38,832 nt of DNA. Origin: an uncultured Clostridiaceae bacterium. GTDB taxonomy: Bacteria; Bacillota; Clostridia; Lachnospirales; Lachnospiraceae. Shown here piece by piece: positions 19,323-28,006 of this stretch. The notes beneath the pieces were generated by a model. It was not told the DNA's origin. It ran no database searches and was given only the letters and a program-made list of their open reading frames with translations. The position numbers and the translations under genes were made by a program. The stretch is from positions 1-38,832 of the forward strand of contig CAMHJT010000005.1 of the NCBI GenBank assembly GCA_946185495.1, given 5' to 3'. Numbering within the stretch: the stretch's first letter is position 1; each line of letters begins with the position of its first letter.

Positions 19323-20347
19323 TCACATTCAGCCTGTTCATATCCATTGGGGTTGCCGGACTGCCATCTCCATGTGTCCTCGCACATTCTGTCAATCCCA
19401 TACTGCGCCTTCCAGCCAAGCTCCCGCTCCGCCTTCGACGGATCCGCGTAGCACACCGCGATATCTCCCGGACGCCTCGGATCGATCACATAGGGAATCT
19501 CTTTCCCGCAGGCCTTCTCAAAATTCCGGATCACATCAAGCACGGAATAGCCGATGCCGGTTCCCAGATTATAGATCACAAGCCCCGGATGCTCCATCAG
19601 CTTCTTCACAGCGCATACATGCCCCTTCGCGAGATCCACTACATGGATATAATCCCGCACGCCGGTTCCATCCGGCGTTGGATAATCATTTCCAAACACA
19701 TGCACCTTCTCCAGCACACCCGCAGCCACCTTCGCCACATAGGGAAGCAGATTGTTGGGAATCCCGTTAGGCGCCTCACCGATCCTGCCGCTCTCGTGCG
19801 CACCGATCGGATTAAAATACCGAAGCAGCGCGATATCAAATTCCGGATCCGCCTTCTGGATATCCGTGAAAATCTCCTCCAGCATGAACTTGGTTCTGCC
19901 ATAAGGGTTGGTCACGCCGCCCACCTTTGACTCCTCTGTGATCGGAACCGTCTCCGGATCCCCGTAAACCGTCGCGGATGAAGAAAATACAAGCTTCTTT
20001 ACATTATATTTCTTCATCATACGGATGATATTGAGCGTTCCCGTAATGTTATTATCATAGTATTCAAAAGGCTTCACGCATGACTCGCCCACAGCCTTCA
20101 ACCCCGCGAAATGGATGATCACATCAATCGGGTTTTCACTGAAAATCTGCTCAAGGCCCTCCGGATCCCTCATATCTGTCTCATAAAAACGGATCTTTTT
20201 TCCCGTCAGCTCCTCCACCCTCCTGATCGATTCCCTGCTGGAATTGCTGAGATTATCCATCACGATTACCTCATATCCCTCCTCCAGCAGCTCAACATTT
20301 GTATGGCTGGCAATATATCCCGCGCCGCCTGTCACCAAAATGGTCAT
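19319..20347 (-). CDS. galE: UDP-glucose 4-epimerase
   Basis: MTILVTGGAGYIASHTNVELLEEGYEVIVMDNL, YGRTKFMLEEI, RYFNPIGAHESG, GTGVRDYIHVVDLAKGH. Confidence 0.95.
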   Translation of the reverse strand: MTILVTGGAGYIASHTNVELLEEGYEVIVMDNLSNSSRESIRRVEELTGKKIRFYETDMRDPEGLEQIFSENPIDVIIHFAGLKAVGESCVKPFEYYDNNITGTLNIIRMMKKYNVKKLVFSSSATVYGDPETVPITEESKVGGVTNPYGRTKFMLEEIFTDIQKADPEFDIALLRYFNPIGAHESGRIGEAPNGIPNNLLPYVAKVAAGVLEKVHVFGNDYPTPDGTGVRDYIHVVDLAKGHVCAVKKLMEHPGLVIYNLGTGIGYSVLDVIRNFEKACGKEIPYVIDPRRPGDIAVCYADPSKAERELGWKAQYGIDRMCEDTWRWQSGNPNGYEQAECE

Positions 20348-20534
20348 ATTTGCTCCTCCTGCATGGTCTTATTAAAACCAGGCAATTGCGAAACCCGGAA
20401 TGCAGATTAAGGTTTTGTGCATGATTTATGTTTTTCGCCGGCATCAGGATCGTCGCCAGGAAAAAGATATAACATACCCAAAGCCGGTTAAAATAGTATA
20501 TCGTTTCGCATTCGCCTAAATTTAATTAAAGCTA

Positions 20535-21218
20535 TTATACCTCATCCTTCCTGTATCTGGCAAGAAATTCTTCATACCCCTTTCTGCGGAGCGTGCAGCT
20601 CGGACAATGGCCGCAGCCATCCCCCCGCACGCCATTGTAGCAGGTAAGCGTTTTCTCCTTCACAAGCTCCAGCCCTCCCAGTTCCTGCGCGAGCCTCCAG
20701 GTATCCGCCTTATCGATCCACATCAGCGGTGTCTCTATGCAGAAGGTGGTGTCCATCGCGAGATTCAGCGTTGCGTTCAGGGACTTGATAAACACATCCC
20801 TGCAGTCCGGATATCCGGAAAAGTCGCTCTGTGAAACGCCTGTCACCAGATCCGTGATACTCCTCTGCTTGGCAAATACAGCCGCAAAGGTCAGAAACAG
20901 CATATTCCTTCCGTCAACGACACTGTTGGGAGGTCCCTCCTCCGGCGCCTCCTGATCCACGCTGATCCCTTCCCTTGTCAGGGAATTGGGCGCAAGCTGA
21001 TTCAGCAGCGACATATCAAGCACATGCCATTCCACATCCAGCTGCTGCGCGATCTCCTTCGCGCACGCAAGCTCCTCCCTGTGCCTTTGCCCATAGTCAA
21101 AGGACACAGCTACCACCTCACGATACCGTTTCAAAGCCCAAAGCAGGCAAGTGGTGCTGTCCTGTCCGCCGGAAAACACAACCAGCGCTGTCTCTCTGTT
21201 TCTTGTATTCATATTCAT
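20535..21218 (-). CDS. queC: 7-cyano-7-deazaguanine synthase
   Basis: [32 protein letters not shown], and C-terminal zinc motif [19 protein letters not shown]. Start trimmed from track 21296 to [13 protein letters not shown], behind GGAAGGGAG. Confidence 0.94.
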   Translation of the reverse strand: MNMNTRNRETALVVFSGGQDSTTCLLWALKRYREVVAVSFDYGQRHREELACAKEIAQQLDVEWHVLDMSLLNQLAPNSLTREGISVDQEAPEEGPPNSVVDGRNMLFLTFAAVFAKQRSITDLVTGVSQSDFSGYPDCRDVFIKSLNATLNLAMDTTFCIETPLMWIDKADTWRLAQELGGLELVKEKTLTCYNGVRGDGCGHCPSCTLRRKGYEEFLARYRKDEV

Positions 21219-21246
21219 TGTATATTCAAAGCTCCCTTCCACAATT

Positions 21247-21825
21247 TTACCGCAGCATGAGCAGCAGCCTGTTCTGCAGAGCCGCATCCGTTTCAAAACG
21301 CCCCCGGAAGGTCGTGGTAACGGTTTTGGCGGAGGGCTTTTTGATCCCCCTTGCCGTCATGCAGCTATGGCTGCCCTCAATATAAACCGCCACATCCAAA
21401 GATCCGGTGGCCTTTGTCATAATCTCCGCAATATCAGTGCCGATCCGTTCCTGAAGCTGCAGCCGCTTGGCCACCATGTCGGCAATCCTCGCAATCTTGC
21501 TCAAACCGATGACCCTGCCCCTTGGAATATAGGCAACTGTCACCTTCATGTCATACATCAGCGCCAGATGGTGCTCGCAGTAGCTGAAAACCTCTATATC
21601 CTTTACCACCACCATATCCTGTTCGCCATCACCCGTCACCTCAAAGCTCTTGGAAAACATCCTCGCAATCTCATCATTGGTGTAATTCATGCCCTCGAAG
21701 ACCTCAGCGTACATTCTCGCCACCCGGTCCGGCGTATCCTTTAACCCCTCCCTCTCCGGGTCATCTCCAAGCGCAATGAGAATACCCCTGACATGCTCCC
21801 TGATTGCCTCCTGATCAATTGCCAT
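21247..21825 (-). CDS. folE: GTP cyclohydrolase I
   Basis: [66 protein letters not shown]. Confidence 0.95.
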   Translation of the reverse strand: MAIDQEAIREHVRGILIALGDDPEREGLKDTPDRVARMYAEVFEGMNYTNDEIARMFSKSFEVTGDGEQDMVVVKDIEVFSYCEHHLALMYDMKVTVAYIPRGRVIGLSKIARIADMVAKRLQLQERIGTDIAEIMTKATGSLDVAVYIEGSHSCMTARGIKKPSAKTVTTTFRGRFETDAALQNRLLLMLR

Positions 21826-21842
21826 CTCTATCTCCTTCCATT

Positions 21843-22646
21843 TCAGACTCCCCGCTGATCCGGATCCCAGATCAGCTTATGAAGCTGCAGCTGCATATTC
21901 ACATGATTCATTGTCTGTTCCTTCATAAAATCCACAAGCTCTGACGGGGCAATCCTGCCAAAGCAGGGGCTTAAATATATCCCGCAGCCCCTTTCCGCCA
22001 GATTGAACCGCTCAATGATCTCCCTGCACTTTAAAAGCTCCTCGCGGCTGCTCACCACAAATTTCACGGTATCGCAGCTTCTTAGGTACACGTAATTGGA
22101 CAAGAGCATCTTCTGCTCCATCCCGCTGCCAGCCAGCTTGTAATCCATCGTAAAGCTCACATTGTCCTGCTGCTCCAACGGCTGCCCCACGCCCGCGCTC
22201 CGGTCCTGCGGCTGTTCTGTACCCGCGTTCCAGTCCCGCTGCTGCCCTGTGCCCGCGTTTCTCCTGTTCCCGCTCTTAAAAATCGAACTGAACTGCTCCG
22301 TATCCGGAAGAAACGGAGAGATATCCACCGCGCCGTTTGTCTCAATCTCCACCTCAAAGAAGGAATCCCCCCTAAGCAGGCCCAGCAGCTCGCCGATCCC
22401 TTCCTGCAGCAGCGGTTCCCCGCCGGTCAATGTCACATTGCAGATTCCCGCGTCCTTCAGCAGCTGATAGATCTGTCCCGCGCGCATCCGTTCATACGGC
22501 ACATCCGCCTCATTGGCCCAGCGGGTATCACAATAGCTGCAGGAGAGGTTGCAGCCCGCAAACCGCACAAAATGCGCAAGCTGTCCCGCTTTTCTCCCCT
22601 CCCCGTTAATGCTGACAAAATGTTCCACAACCTGCAGCTTCGCCAT
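21843..22646 (-). CDS. queE: 7-carboxy-7-deazaguanine synthase (radical SAM)
   Basis: [35 protein letters not shown] (Cx3Cx2C), [11 protein letters not shown]; start trimmed from track 22730 to [10 protein letters not shown], behind GGAGGAGG. Confidence 0.93.
   Translation of the reverse strand: MAKLQVVEHFVSINGEGRKAGQLAHFVRFAGCNLSCSYCDTRWANEADVPYERMRAGQIYQLLKDAGICNVTLTGGEPLLQEGIGELLGLLRGDSFFEVEIETNGAVDISPFLPDTEQFSSIFKSGNRRNAGTGQQRDWNAGTEQPQDRSAGVGQPLEQQDNVSFTMDYKLAGSGMEQKMLLSNYVYLRSCDTVKFVVSSREELLKCREIIERFNLAERGCGIYLSPCFGRIAPSELVDFMKEQTMNHVNMQLQLHKLIWDPDQRGV
22181..22270. repeat. Three-copy 30-bp in-frame minisatellite inside queE
   Basis: gctgccccacgcccgcgctccggtcctgcg / gctgttctgtacccgcgttccagtcccgct / gctgccctgtgcccgcgtttctcctgttcc, contiguous 30-bp units (third degenerate). 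Confidence 0.8.
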
Positions 22647-22676
22647 CTCTTTCCTCCTCCGTAAAATCTGTTTCAG

Positions 22677-22722
22677 GCCACCTTTTTCCGGCTTCCAGAT
22701 GCTAGTCTGTCCGGCTTCTCTG
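22677..22722 (-). repeat. Dispersed intergenic repeat, copy A
   Basis: gccacctttttccggcttccagatgctagtctgtccggcttctctgc; shares ggcttccagatgc-agtctg with copy B. Confidence 0.65.
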
Positions 22723-22736
22723 CAAAGCATTTCAGA

Positions 22737-22783
22737 GCCGCCTTTTGGGGCTTCCAGATGCCAGTCTGCCCGTTTTCCTGTAT
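22737..22783 (-). repeat. Dispersed intergenic repeat, copy B
   Basis: gccgccttttggggcttccagatgccagtctgcccgttttcctg; tandem with copy A, abutting the queD 3' end. Confidence 0.65.
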
Positions 22784-23203
22784 CTATGCGGAATATGCAG
22801 CGCAGTTATCCGGCGTCTCGTATACCTTCACCAAAACCACCTGATATCCCCGTTCTTCAAGCTCTCCGTAAAAATACTCCGCCAGATTCTCCGCAGTCGG
22901 TCGAAAGCCCAGCTCAACCAGACGGAAGCCCTCCTCCTCAAGAGCCGCCCTCGTCTTCTCCTTCAGGCTTCCCGCTTCCAGGATCAGGCTGTGATCCATC
23001 TCCTCCGCAAGCTTTTTGAGATCCTTCTTAAATGTCTTGAAATCCACGATCATCCCGCGCTCTGATCCGTCCCCGCAAAGCTCCTCTGAGGCTATCACTG
23101 CCTCCAGCTTAAAACGGTGTCCATGGATATTGCTGCATTTTCCGTCATACCCCTTTAAAAAATGCGCGCTGTCAAAGCAAGCGCTGCTCTGTAATGTATA
23201 CAT
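22784..23203 (-). CDS. queD: 6-carboxytetrahydropterin synthase
   Basis: FDSAHFLKGYDGKCSNIHGHRFKLEAVI, MIVDFKTFKKDLKKLAEEMDHSLIL; PTAENLAEYFY. Start trimmed to MYTLQSS, behind GAGGAGGAATTGT. Confidence 0.93.
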   Translation of the reverse strand: MYTLQSSACFDSAHFLKGYDGKCSNIHGHRFKLEAVIASEELCGDGSERGMIVDFKTFKKDLKKLAEEMDHSLILEAGSLKEKTRAALEEEGFRLVELGFRPTAENLAEYFYGELEERGYQVVLVKVYETPDNCAAYSA

Positions 23204-23462
23204 ACAATTCCTCCTCAAAATGCCAGTGTTATCAGGTTAAAGGTGATCTCTTCCGGCACGCATTACAAAAAACACCCCTGGCCGGCATTCGCGACAAAAG
23301 CAACTGAAAGTTCTCTTTGCGGTGTGCCGCGCGAATAACAGCGCGTCGGAAACCATCAGCATATCACCATATGCCTTTTCCGGACCTTCACAAAGAATCC
23401 TGTAAAACGGGATCATCATCAATACCTGTCACTGCCCAAACAGAGGTGTTTTCATATTGGTC

Positions 23463-23514
23463 TTCAGTCCTGGTTTTGTTTACAGACAGGATGGCACTAA
23501 CGAACTGTCCCGGA
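23463..23514 (-). promoter_or_regulatory. Candidate preQ1-I-like aptamer upstream of the queuosine operon (low confidence)
   Basis: Minus strand GGACAG-TTCGTTAGTGCCATC-CTGTC-TGTAAACAAAACCAGGA: short stem, loop starting UUC, C before the 3' stem arm, A-rich tail running into a possible SD; about 260 nt upstream of queD. Confidence 0.3.
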
Positions 23515-23611
23515 AACCGTCATGAATGGCAGATGTTTCTATGATTCCAAGCATCTGCCCCGGATCCAGTTTTCCCGCACAGCCGGAGCGGCCGAACGGC
23601 TTCCTGAATCC

Positions 23612-25096
23612 TTACAGCAGGATTCCCCTTACAATTTTTTCCATATCCGCCTTGTCGCACACGGTATCATGCAGCACAGGAGCGGTACGGATCTCTTCCA
23701 CAGCCTGCGGAACCGGCACGCCGGAAAGGCTGTTTAACGCGTCCACCAGTTCAAAGTCAGAGGCGTCTCCGCAGTCTCCGCGCAGCGCTTCCATCACACT
23801 TCTGGTGAATTTATACGGGCTGGCTGTCGACGCGATCACTGTCGGTGTCCCGTCACCGGTTTCCTTCACGTACTTGTCATACACAGAGGACGCCACAGCG
23901 GTATGGGTATCCATGACATAGGCATCCGACTCATATACCCGCTTGATAGCTGCGGCTGTCTCTGCCTCATCCGCGTAACCACCGTAAAACTCTGACAGCT
24001 TTTGCCGCATATTGTCATCGATCTCATATCTTCCTTCCGCAGTAAGGGACTTCATCAAAGCGGCGTTCCGTTCCGCGTCATCCCCCGCGATCCGGTAGAT
24101 CAGGCGCTCCAGATTGCTGGAGATCAGGATATCCATGGACGGGGAGCTTGTCAGGATGAACGGGCGGTTCCTGTCATATACGCCTGTGGAAAAGAAATCA
24201 TAGAGAACCTTGTTCTCATTGGAGGCGCAGATAAACTTCCTGATCGGAAGCCCCATTTCCTTCGCGTAATACGCCGCAAGAATATTGCCGAAATTACCGG
24301 TCGGCACCACGACATTGATGGGATCTCCTGCCTTGACCTCTCCCTCTGCCACCAGCCTCGCGTAAGCATATACATAATAGACCATCTGAGGCACAAGGCG
24401 GCCGATATTGATGGAATTGGCAGATGAAAACTGGAAGCCCTTCTCATTCAGCTCCTTCGCAAGCTGCTTGTCGTTGAACATATTTTTCACTCCGGTCTGG
24501 GCGTCATCAAAATTGCCGATGATGCCTACCACAGAGGTATTGGCTCCTTTCTGCGTGACCATCTGCTTCTCCTGGATCGGGCTGACGCCGTTCTTGGGAT
24601 AAAAGACGATAATCCGGGTTCCCGGCACATCCGCAAAACCTGCAAGCGCAGCCTTGCCCGTATCGCCTGAGGTAGCTGTCAGGATCACGATCTCATTCTC
24701 CACATGGTTCTTCCTCGCGGAGGTCACCAGAAGATACGGGAGAATGGAAAGCGCCATATCCTTAAACGCGATGGTGGAGCCATGAAAGAGCTCCAGATAC
24801 CATGCGCCGGCCTTCTTCACCAGCGGGGCAATCTTTTCCGTGTCAAATTTTTTATCATAGGCACTGTTGATGCAGTGCTTCAGTTCTTCCTCTGTGAAAT
24901 CCGTCAGCATGCGGCTCATCACCTCATACGCAACCTCCTGATAGGACATCTGTGCCAGCGTGCCGAAATCCACATCCAGGGCAGGTATCGAATCAGGAAC
25001 AAATAATCCCCCGTTATCCGCCAGTCCCTTCAGGATCGCCTGGGACGCGGTTGCCGTTTCCTGCCTGTTTCTTGTGCTTGTGTACGTTACTGCCAT
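23612..25096 (-). CDS. thrC: Threonine synthase
   Basis: YTSTRNRQETATASQAILKGLADNGGLFVPDSIP, ELFHGSTIAFKDMALSIL (PLP lysine), TATSGDTGKAALAGF, VVPTGNFGNILAAYYAKEMG. Confidence 0.95.
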   Translation of the reverse strand: MAVTYTSTRNRQETATASQAILKGLADNGGLFVPDSIPALDVDFGTLAQMSYQEVAYEVMSRMLTDFTEEELKHCINSAYDKKFDTEKIAPLVKKAGAWYLELFHGSTIAFKDMALSILPYLLVTSARKNHVENEIVILTATSGDTGKAALAGFADVPGTRIIVFYPKNGVSPIQEKQMVTQKGANTSVVGIIGNFDDAQTGVKNMFNDKQLAKELNEKGFQFSSANSINIGRLVPQMVYYVYAYARLVAEGEVKAGDPINVVVPTGNFGNILAAYYAKEMGLPIRKFICASNENKVLYDFFSTGVYDRNRPFILTSSPSMDILISSNLERLIYRIAGDDAERNAALMKSLTAEGRYEIDDNMRQKLSEFYGGYADEAETAAAIKRVYESDAYVMDTHTAVASSVYDKYVKETGDGTPTVIASTASPYKFTRSVMEALRGDCGDASDFELVDALNSLSGVPVPQAVEEIRTAPVLHDTVCDKADMEKIVRGILL

Positions 25097-25180
25097 GTCT
25101 TACTCCTCTTTTCTTTATAATCTTCAGGCAATCGCGAAACAATGTACTTTCCCGATTGGCTTTATCATAGCTTCTTTCAT

Positions 25181-26086
25181 TTACGGCGCCAGAAAGACTT
25201 CCTTCGTCTGCTTTCCCCATCTCAGGGCTTCCTTATGCGTCATGAAAAACATGTCGATCCGTTTTCCCTTGATTGCGCCGCCGCGGTCCTCAGCGACATA
25301 CACCTGGCCATCAATGATGACTCTGGTTCCAAACGGGATCACGTCCGTATCCACCGCAATGGTACGGTTGGAGGTCGGTACTGTTCCGCTTGCGGTCCGG
25401 TTGCCTCCTGAATATACGCCGCAGCAGATCCTGCAGGTGCAGTACGCGGTAACCACAAACTTGCCAAGGCTTTTTCCATTCTTGGAGGCGAAAACCGGCT
25501 CCCCGATCCTGCCGCCGTTGGAAGCAGTATCCCCGCTGCCCATATCAAGCGTAACCCTCGCGTACCTCGACTGTCTCTGCCGCATCAACGCCGCCCTCTC
25601 CCTGGCCTGCTTCGCGATCTCTGCCGCCAGCGCCGCGTCCTTGCGCTTCTTCTCCTCAGCCTCCCGCTCAGCCTTCACCCTGTCATACGCGATCTTGTCC
25701 GAGGTACGGCTGAACATCGCCGTCAGATTATTTATGGAACGGATCTCCTCCAATTCCCTGGATTCCGCCTCCCGATCCAGCAGATCCATCCTCGCGATCA
25801 TCTGATCCTCCAGAAAGCCATATTTCATGGCATAATAGCTGATCTTCTGGTTCTCGTTCACGACACTGTACATCCTGTTCAGGCTCCCTGCCGCCGCCGG
25901 GACGCTGCTCAGCCTGCCGGGAAGCTCTCCCGCCTTGGCGACCACCTGATAACCTACGCCGGCAACCAGCACCGCAACCGCGGCAAGAAGGATACCGCCC
26001 AGCACATTTTTCACCGGAACCTTTTTCCTGTGCAGTCCGGATTCCCGTCCCTCCGGCACATCGTTTCCTGTTTTTTCCTGCTCCAT
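25181..26086 (-). CDS. Membrane-anchored 3D (Asp-Asp-Asp) domain protein, probable cell-wall hydrolase
   Basis: N-terminal TM segment (VLGGILLAAVAVLVAGVGYQVV), charged coiled-coil middle, C-terminal KFVVTAYCTCRICCGVYSGGNRTASGT...IAVDTDVIPFGTRVIIDGQVYVAEDRGGAIKGKRIDMFF. Confidence 0.88.
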   Translation of the reverse strand: MEQEKTGNDVPEGRESGLHRKKVPVKNVLGGILLAAVAVLVAGVGYQVVAKAGELPGRLSSVPAAAGSLNRMYSVVNENQKISYYAMKYGFLEDQMIARMDLLDREAESRELEEIRSINNLTAMFSRTSDKIAYDRVKAEREAEEKKRKDAALAAEIAKQARERAALMRQRQSRYARVTLDMGSGDTASNGGRIGEPVFASKNGKSLGKFVVTAYCTCRICCGVYSGGNRTASGTVPTSNRTIAVDTDVIPFGTRVIIDGQVYVAEDRGGAIKGKRIDMFFMTHKEALRWGKQTKEVFLAP

Positions 26087-26593
26087 TCGTTATCCTCCTT
26101 TCCCCGCCTTACACAGCCATCTTTTTCCCCGCACCTGATCTTTTGTTTGGCCTGCAGCTGACGCAAATCTGCCAAAAATAATTTCAAAAATGATTGCGCC
26201 GACACACTAGATTATAATTTCAATTACAGGAAAGGTCAAGTCTTTTATCAGCCGTATCACAAAACAAACTGTTTTCCGATGTGACGCATTTTGTATTGTT
26301 GCAAGTATCATCCTGTGATAAAATATCAGACAAAGATAACCCCATCGTGACGCGATCTATACGGATACCGTTCCCCGGACAGGATATCCTGTATCGACAC
26401 CTGACCGGACGATGTCAGACAAAAAACGTATTTGTTCAGCAGGTGCTGACCCAGATACGCAGCGGGTGAAGCTTAAGCATCCTGATTCACACGCTTCAAG
26501 GCAAAATAGAATGATCCGGCACGGTCTGCACAGTGAATGCGCAGGCCTACCGGGTAATTAAAAAAGATCAGAGTTTCGGGAGGAACACGCATT

Positions 26594-27424
26594 ATGATCA
26601 CAAAAAATACAACCCATCCGGACGCAAACCGGATTGCAGGCGTATCCAAAGCCAGAAAAAAAGACGGAACCCTCTATTACCGTTCCTCCATCACCCTGCG
26701 CTCCAGGCATGTAAGCCTCGGAAGCTTCCCCACTCCGGAACGCGCCGGACAAGCTTACGCGGAAGCATGCGCCATCGTGCGCGAAGGGCGGTATGAACTG
26801 GAGGATTATGATGCCCATTCCTTCTGCCTGGATTTTTCCAAATTCGTCATTCTCCTCAATTACAGAAATACCGGCATCTATTTTAAAAATCCCATTTACC
26901 TGCAGGCCGGACATTTCCTGTATTATCTGTCTCCGGACCAGTACCTGATCTTCGACAGGGAGGATCTGTTCTTCTATGCCACCCACAAACTCCAGGTCCG
27001 CGGAGGGTATTATTTCATCTGTGACTACGGCAGCCAGTACAACATCCTCTCCCGCTATGGCATTAAAAACCACGCGCGCAAGGGCATCGACTATATGTTT
27101 GTCAATCAGAACGAATGGGATTTCCGTTACGAGAATATCCGTGTCATCAACGAATACAACGGAGTCAGCGAGAAACAGGATCCGAACCATACCTATTATG
27201 AATGCGTCATCCATGTCAACGGCAACCTGATTGTGGGGCGCTATCCGGACAAGACACAGGCGGCTATCGCTTACAACAAGGCGGCAGACATCTTAAACGC
27301 CAGGGGATTTGCCAGACAGTATGTGAGAAACTATCTGACGCACCTGTCCTCGGAAGAATATCACAGGATCTATGACCGGCTCCGGATCTCAAAGAGGATC
27401 ACAGACTATTCCCCGCAGCCATAA
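26594..27424 (+). CDS. Standalone protein with two AP2-like domains flanking an HNH-like relic
   Basis: N-term GVSKARKKDGTLYYRSSITLRSRHVSLGSFPTPERAGQAYAEA and C-term GVSEKQDPNHTYYECVIHVNGNLIVGRYPDKTQAAIAYNKAADILNARG both resemble AP2 domains; middle FVNQNEWDFRYENIRVIN resembles the HNH region. RBS gggaggaac upstream. Confidence 0.72.
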   Translation: MITKNTTHPDANRIAGVSKARKKDGTLYYRSSITLRSRHVSLGSFPTPERAGQAYAEACAIVREGRYELEDYDAHSFCLDFSKFVILLNYRNTGIYFKNPIYLQAGHFLYYLSPDQYLIFDREDLFFYATHKLQVRGGYYFICDYGSQYNILSRYGIKNHARKGIDYMFVNQNEWDFRYENIRVINEYNGVSEKQDPNHTYYECVIHVNGNLIVGRYPDKTQAAIAYNKAADILNARGFARQYVRNYLTHLSSEEYHRIYDRLRISKRITDYSPQP

Positions 27425-27440
27425 AATATTTTTCCCATGC

Positions 27441-27472
27441 TGAATAAAATTTTCCTGAAATGCTCATACTTA
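27441..27472 (+). promoter_or_regulatory. Sporulation sigma (sigma-G/F-like) promoter candidate
   Basis: TGAATA (27441-27446), 18-nt spacer, CATACTTA (27465-27472), about 70 nt before the start of the small coat-like gene. Confidence 0.4.
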
Positions 27473-27539
27473 CCTCATCGCAACTGTTCAGCAGGTACTG
27501 GGCAGTCGCCATCATCACTTATAAAAAGGAGGATCAAGT

Positions 27540-27725
27540 ATGAGCCAGTTATCTGAAAAAGAGTTATCCTCACTCAACGAACTGCTGTCTGAGGAAGAGC
27601 TTCTGGTCAAAAAATTCCAAATGCTTTCTGAGCATGCCACCGATTCCGCGGTGCGCGATGAGATGGAGGAGATCTCCAGAAGACATCAGTCACATTTCAA
27701 CCAGCTTTACAGCCATTTAAGTTAA
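27540..27725 (+). CDS. Small helical protein, possible spore-coat/CotF-like partner
   Basis: MSQLSEKELSSLNELLSEEELLVKKFQMLSEHATDSAVRDEMEEISRRHQSHFNQLYSHLS; RBS aaaaggagg; immediately upstream of a CotF-like gene. Confidence 0.72.
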   Translation: MSQLSEKELSSLNELLSEEELLVKKFQMLSEHATDSAVRDEMEEISRRHQSHFNQLYSHLS

Positions 27726-27735
27726 GGAGACCGTC

Positions 27736-28002
27736 ATGAATCAATTTCAGGAAAAAGAAATTTTAGGGGATGCGCTGGCAACCCAGAAAAACGCTACCAG
27801 CCTGTTTAACACCTGCTCTAACGAGTGTGTCCATGAGGGACTGCGTTCTACCATGCTGGATATCCTCGCGGATGAGCACGCCATGCAGCAGGATGTATTC
27901 TGCGCTATGCATGAGCGGGGATACTATCCCACGCCCGATGCGCAGCAGAACAAGATCGACGAAGCCAGACAGAAGTTCTCCGCTTCCTTCAAGAGCAACT
28001 AA
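27736..28002 (+). CDS. CotF-like spore coat domain protein
   Basis: QFQEKEILGDALATQKNATSLFNTCSNECVHEGLRSTMLDILADEHAMQQDVFCAMHERGYYPTPDAQQNKIDEARQ resembles Coat F domain; RBS aaggaga. Confidence 0.8.
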   Translation: MNQFQEKEILGDALATQKNATSLFNTCSNECVHEGLRSTMLDILADEHAMQQDVFCAMHERGYYPTPDAQQNKIDEARQKFSASFKSN

Positions 28003-28006
28003 GCGG

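Noticed and set aside
22181-22270. CRISPR-like array
   Set aside because: Units are directly contiguous 30-bp repeats without spacers and lie within the queE reading frame.
23530-23560. ggcagatg...catctgcc inverted repeat after thrC as an intrinsic terminator
   Set aside because: Good 8-9 bp stem but loop of ~14 nt and no T-tract on either strand, so not called as a terminator.
26558-27214. 218-aa minus-strand ORF opposite the AP2-like gene
   Set aside because: Antisense shadow of a well-supported coding frame with RBS; its translation has no recognisable domain.
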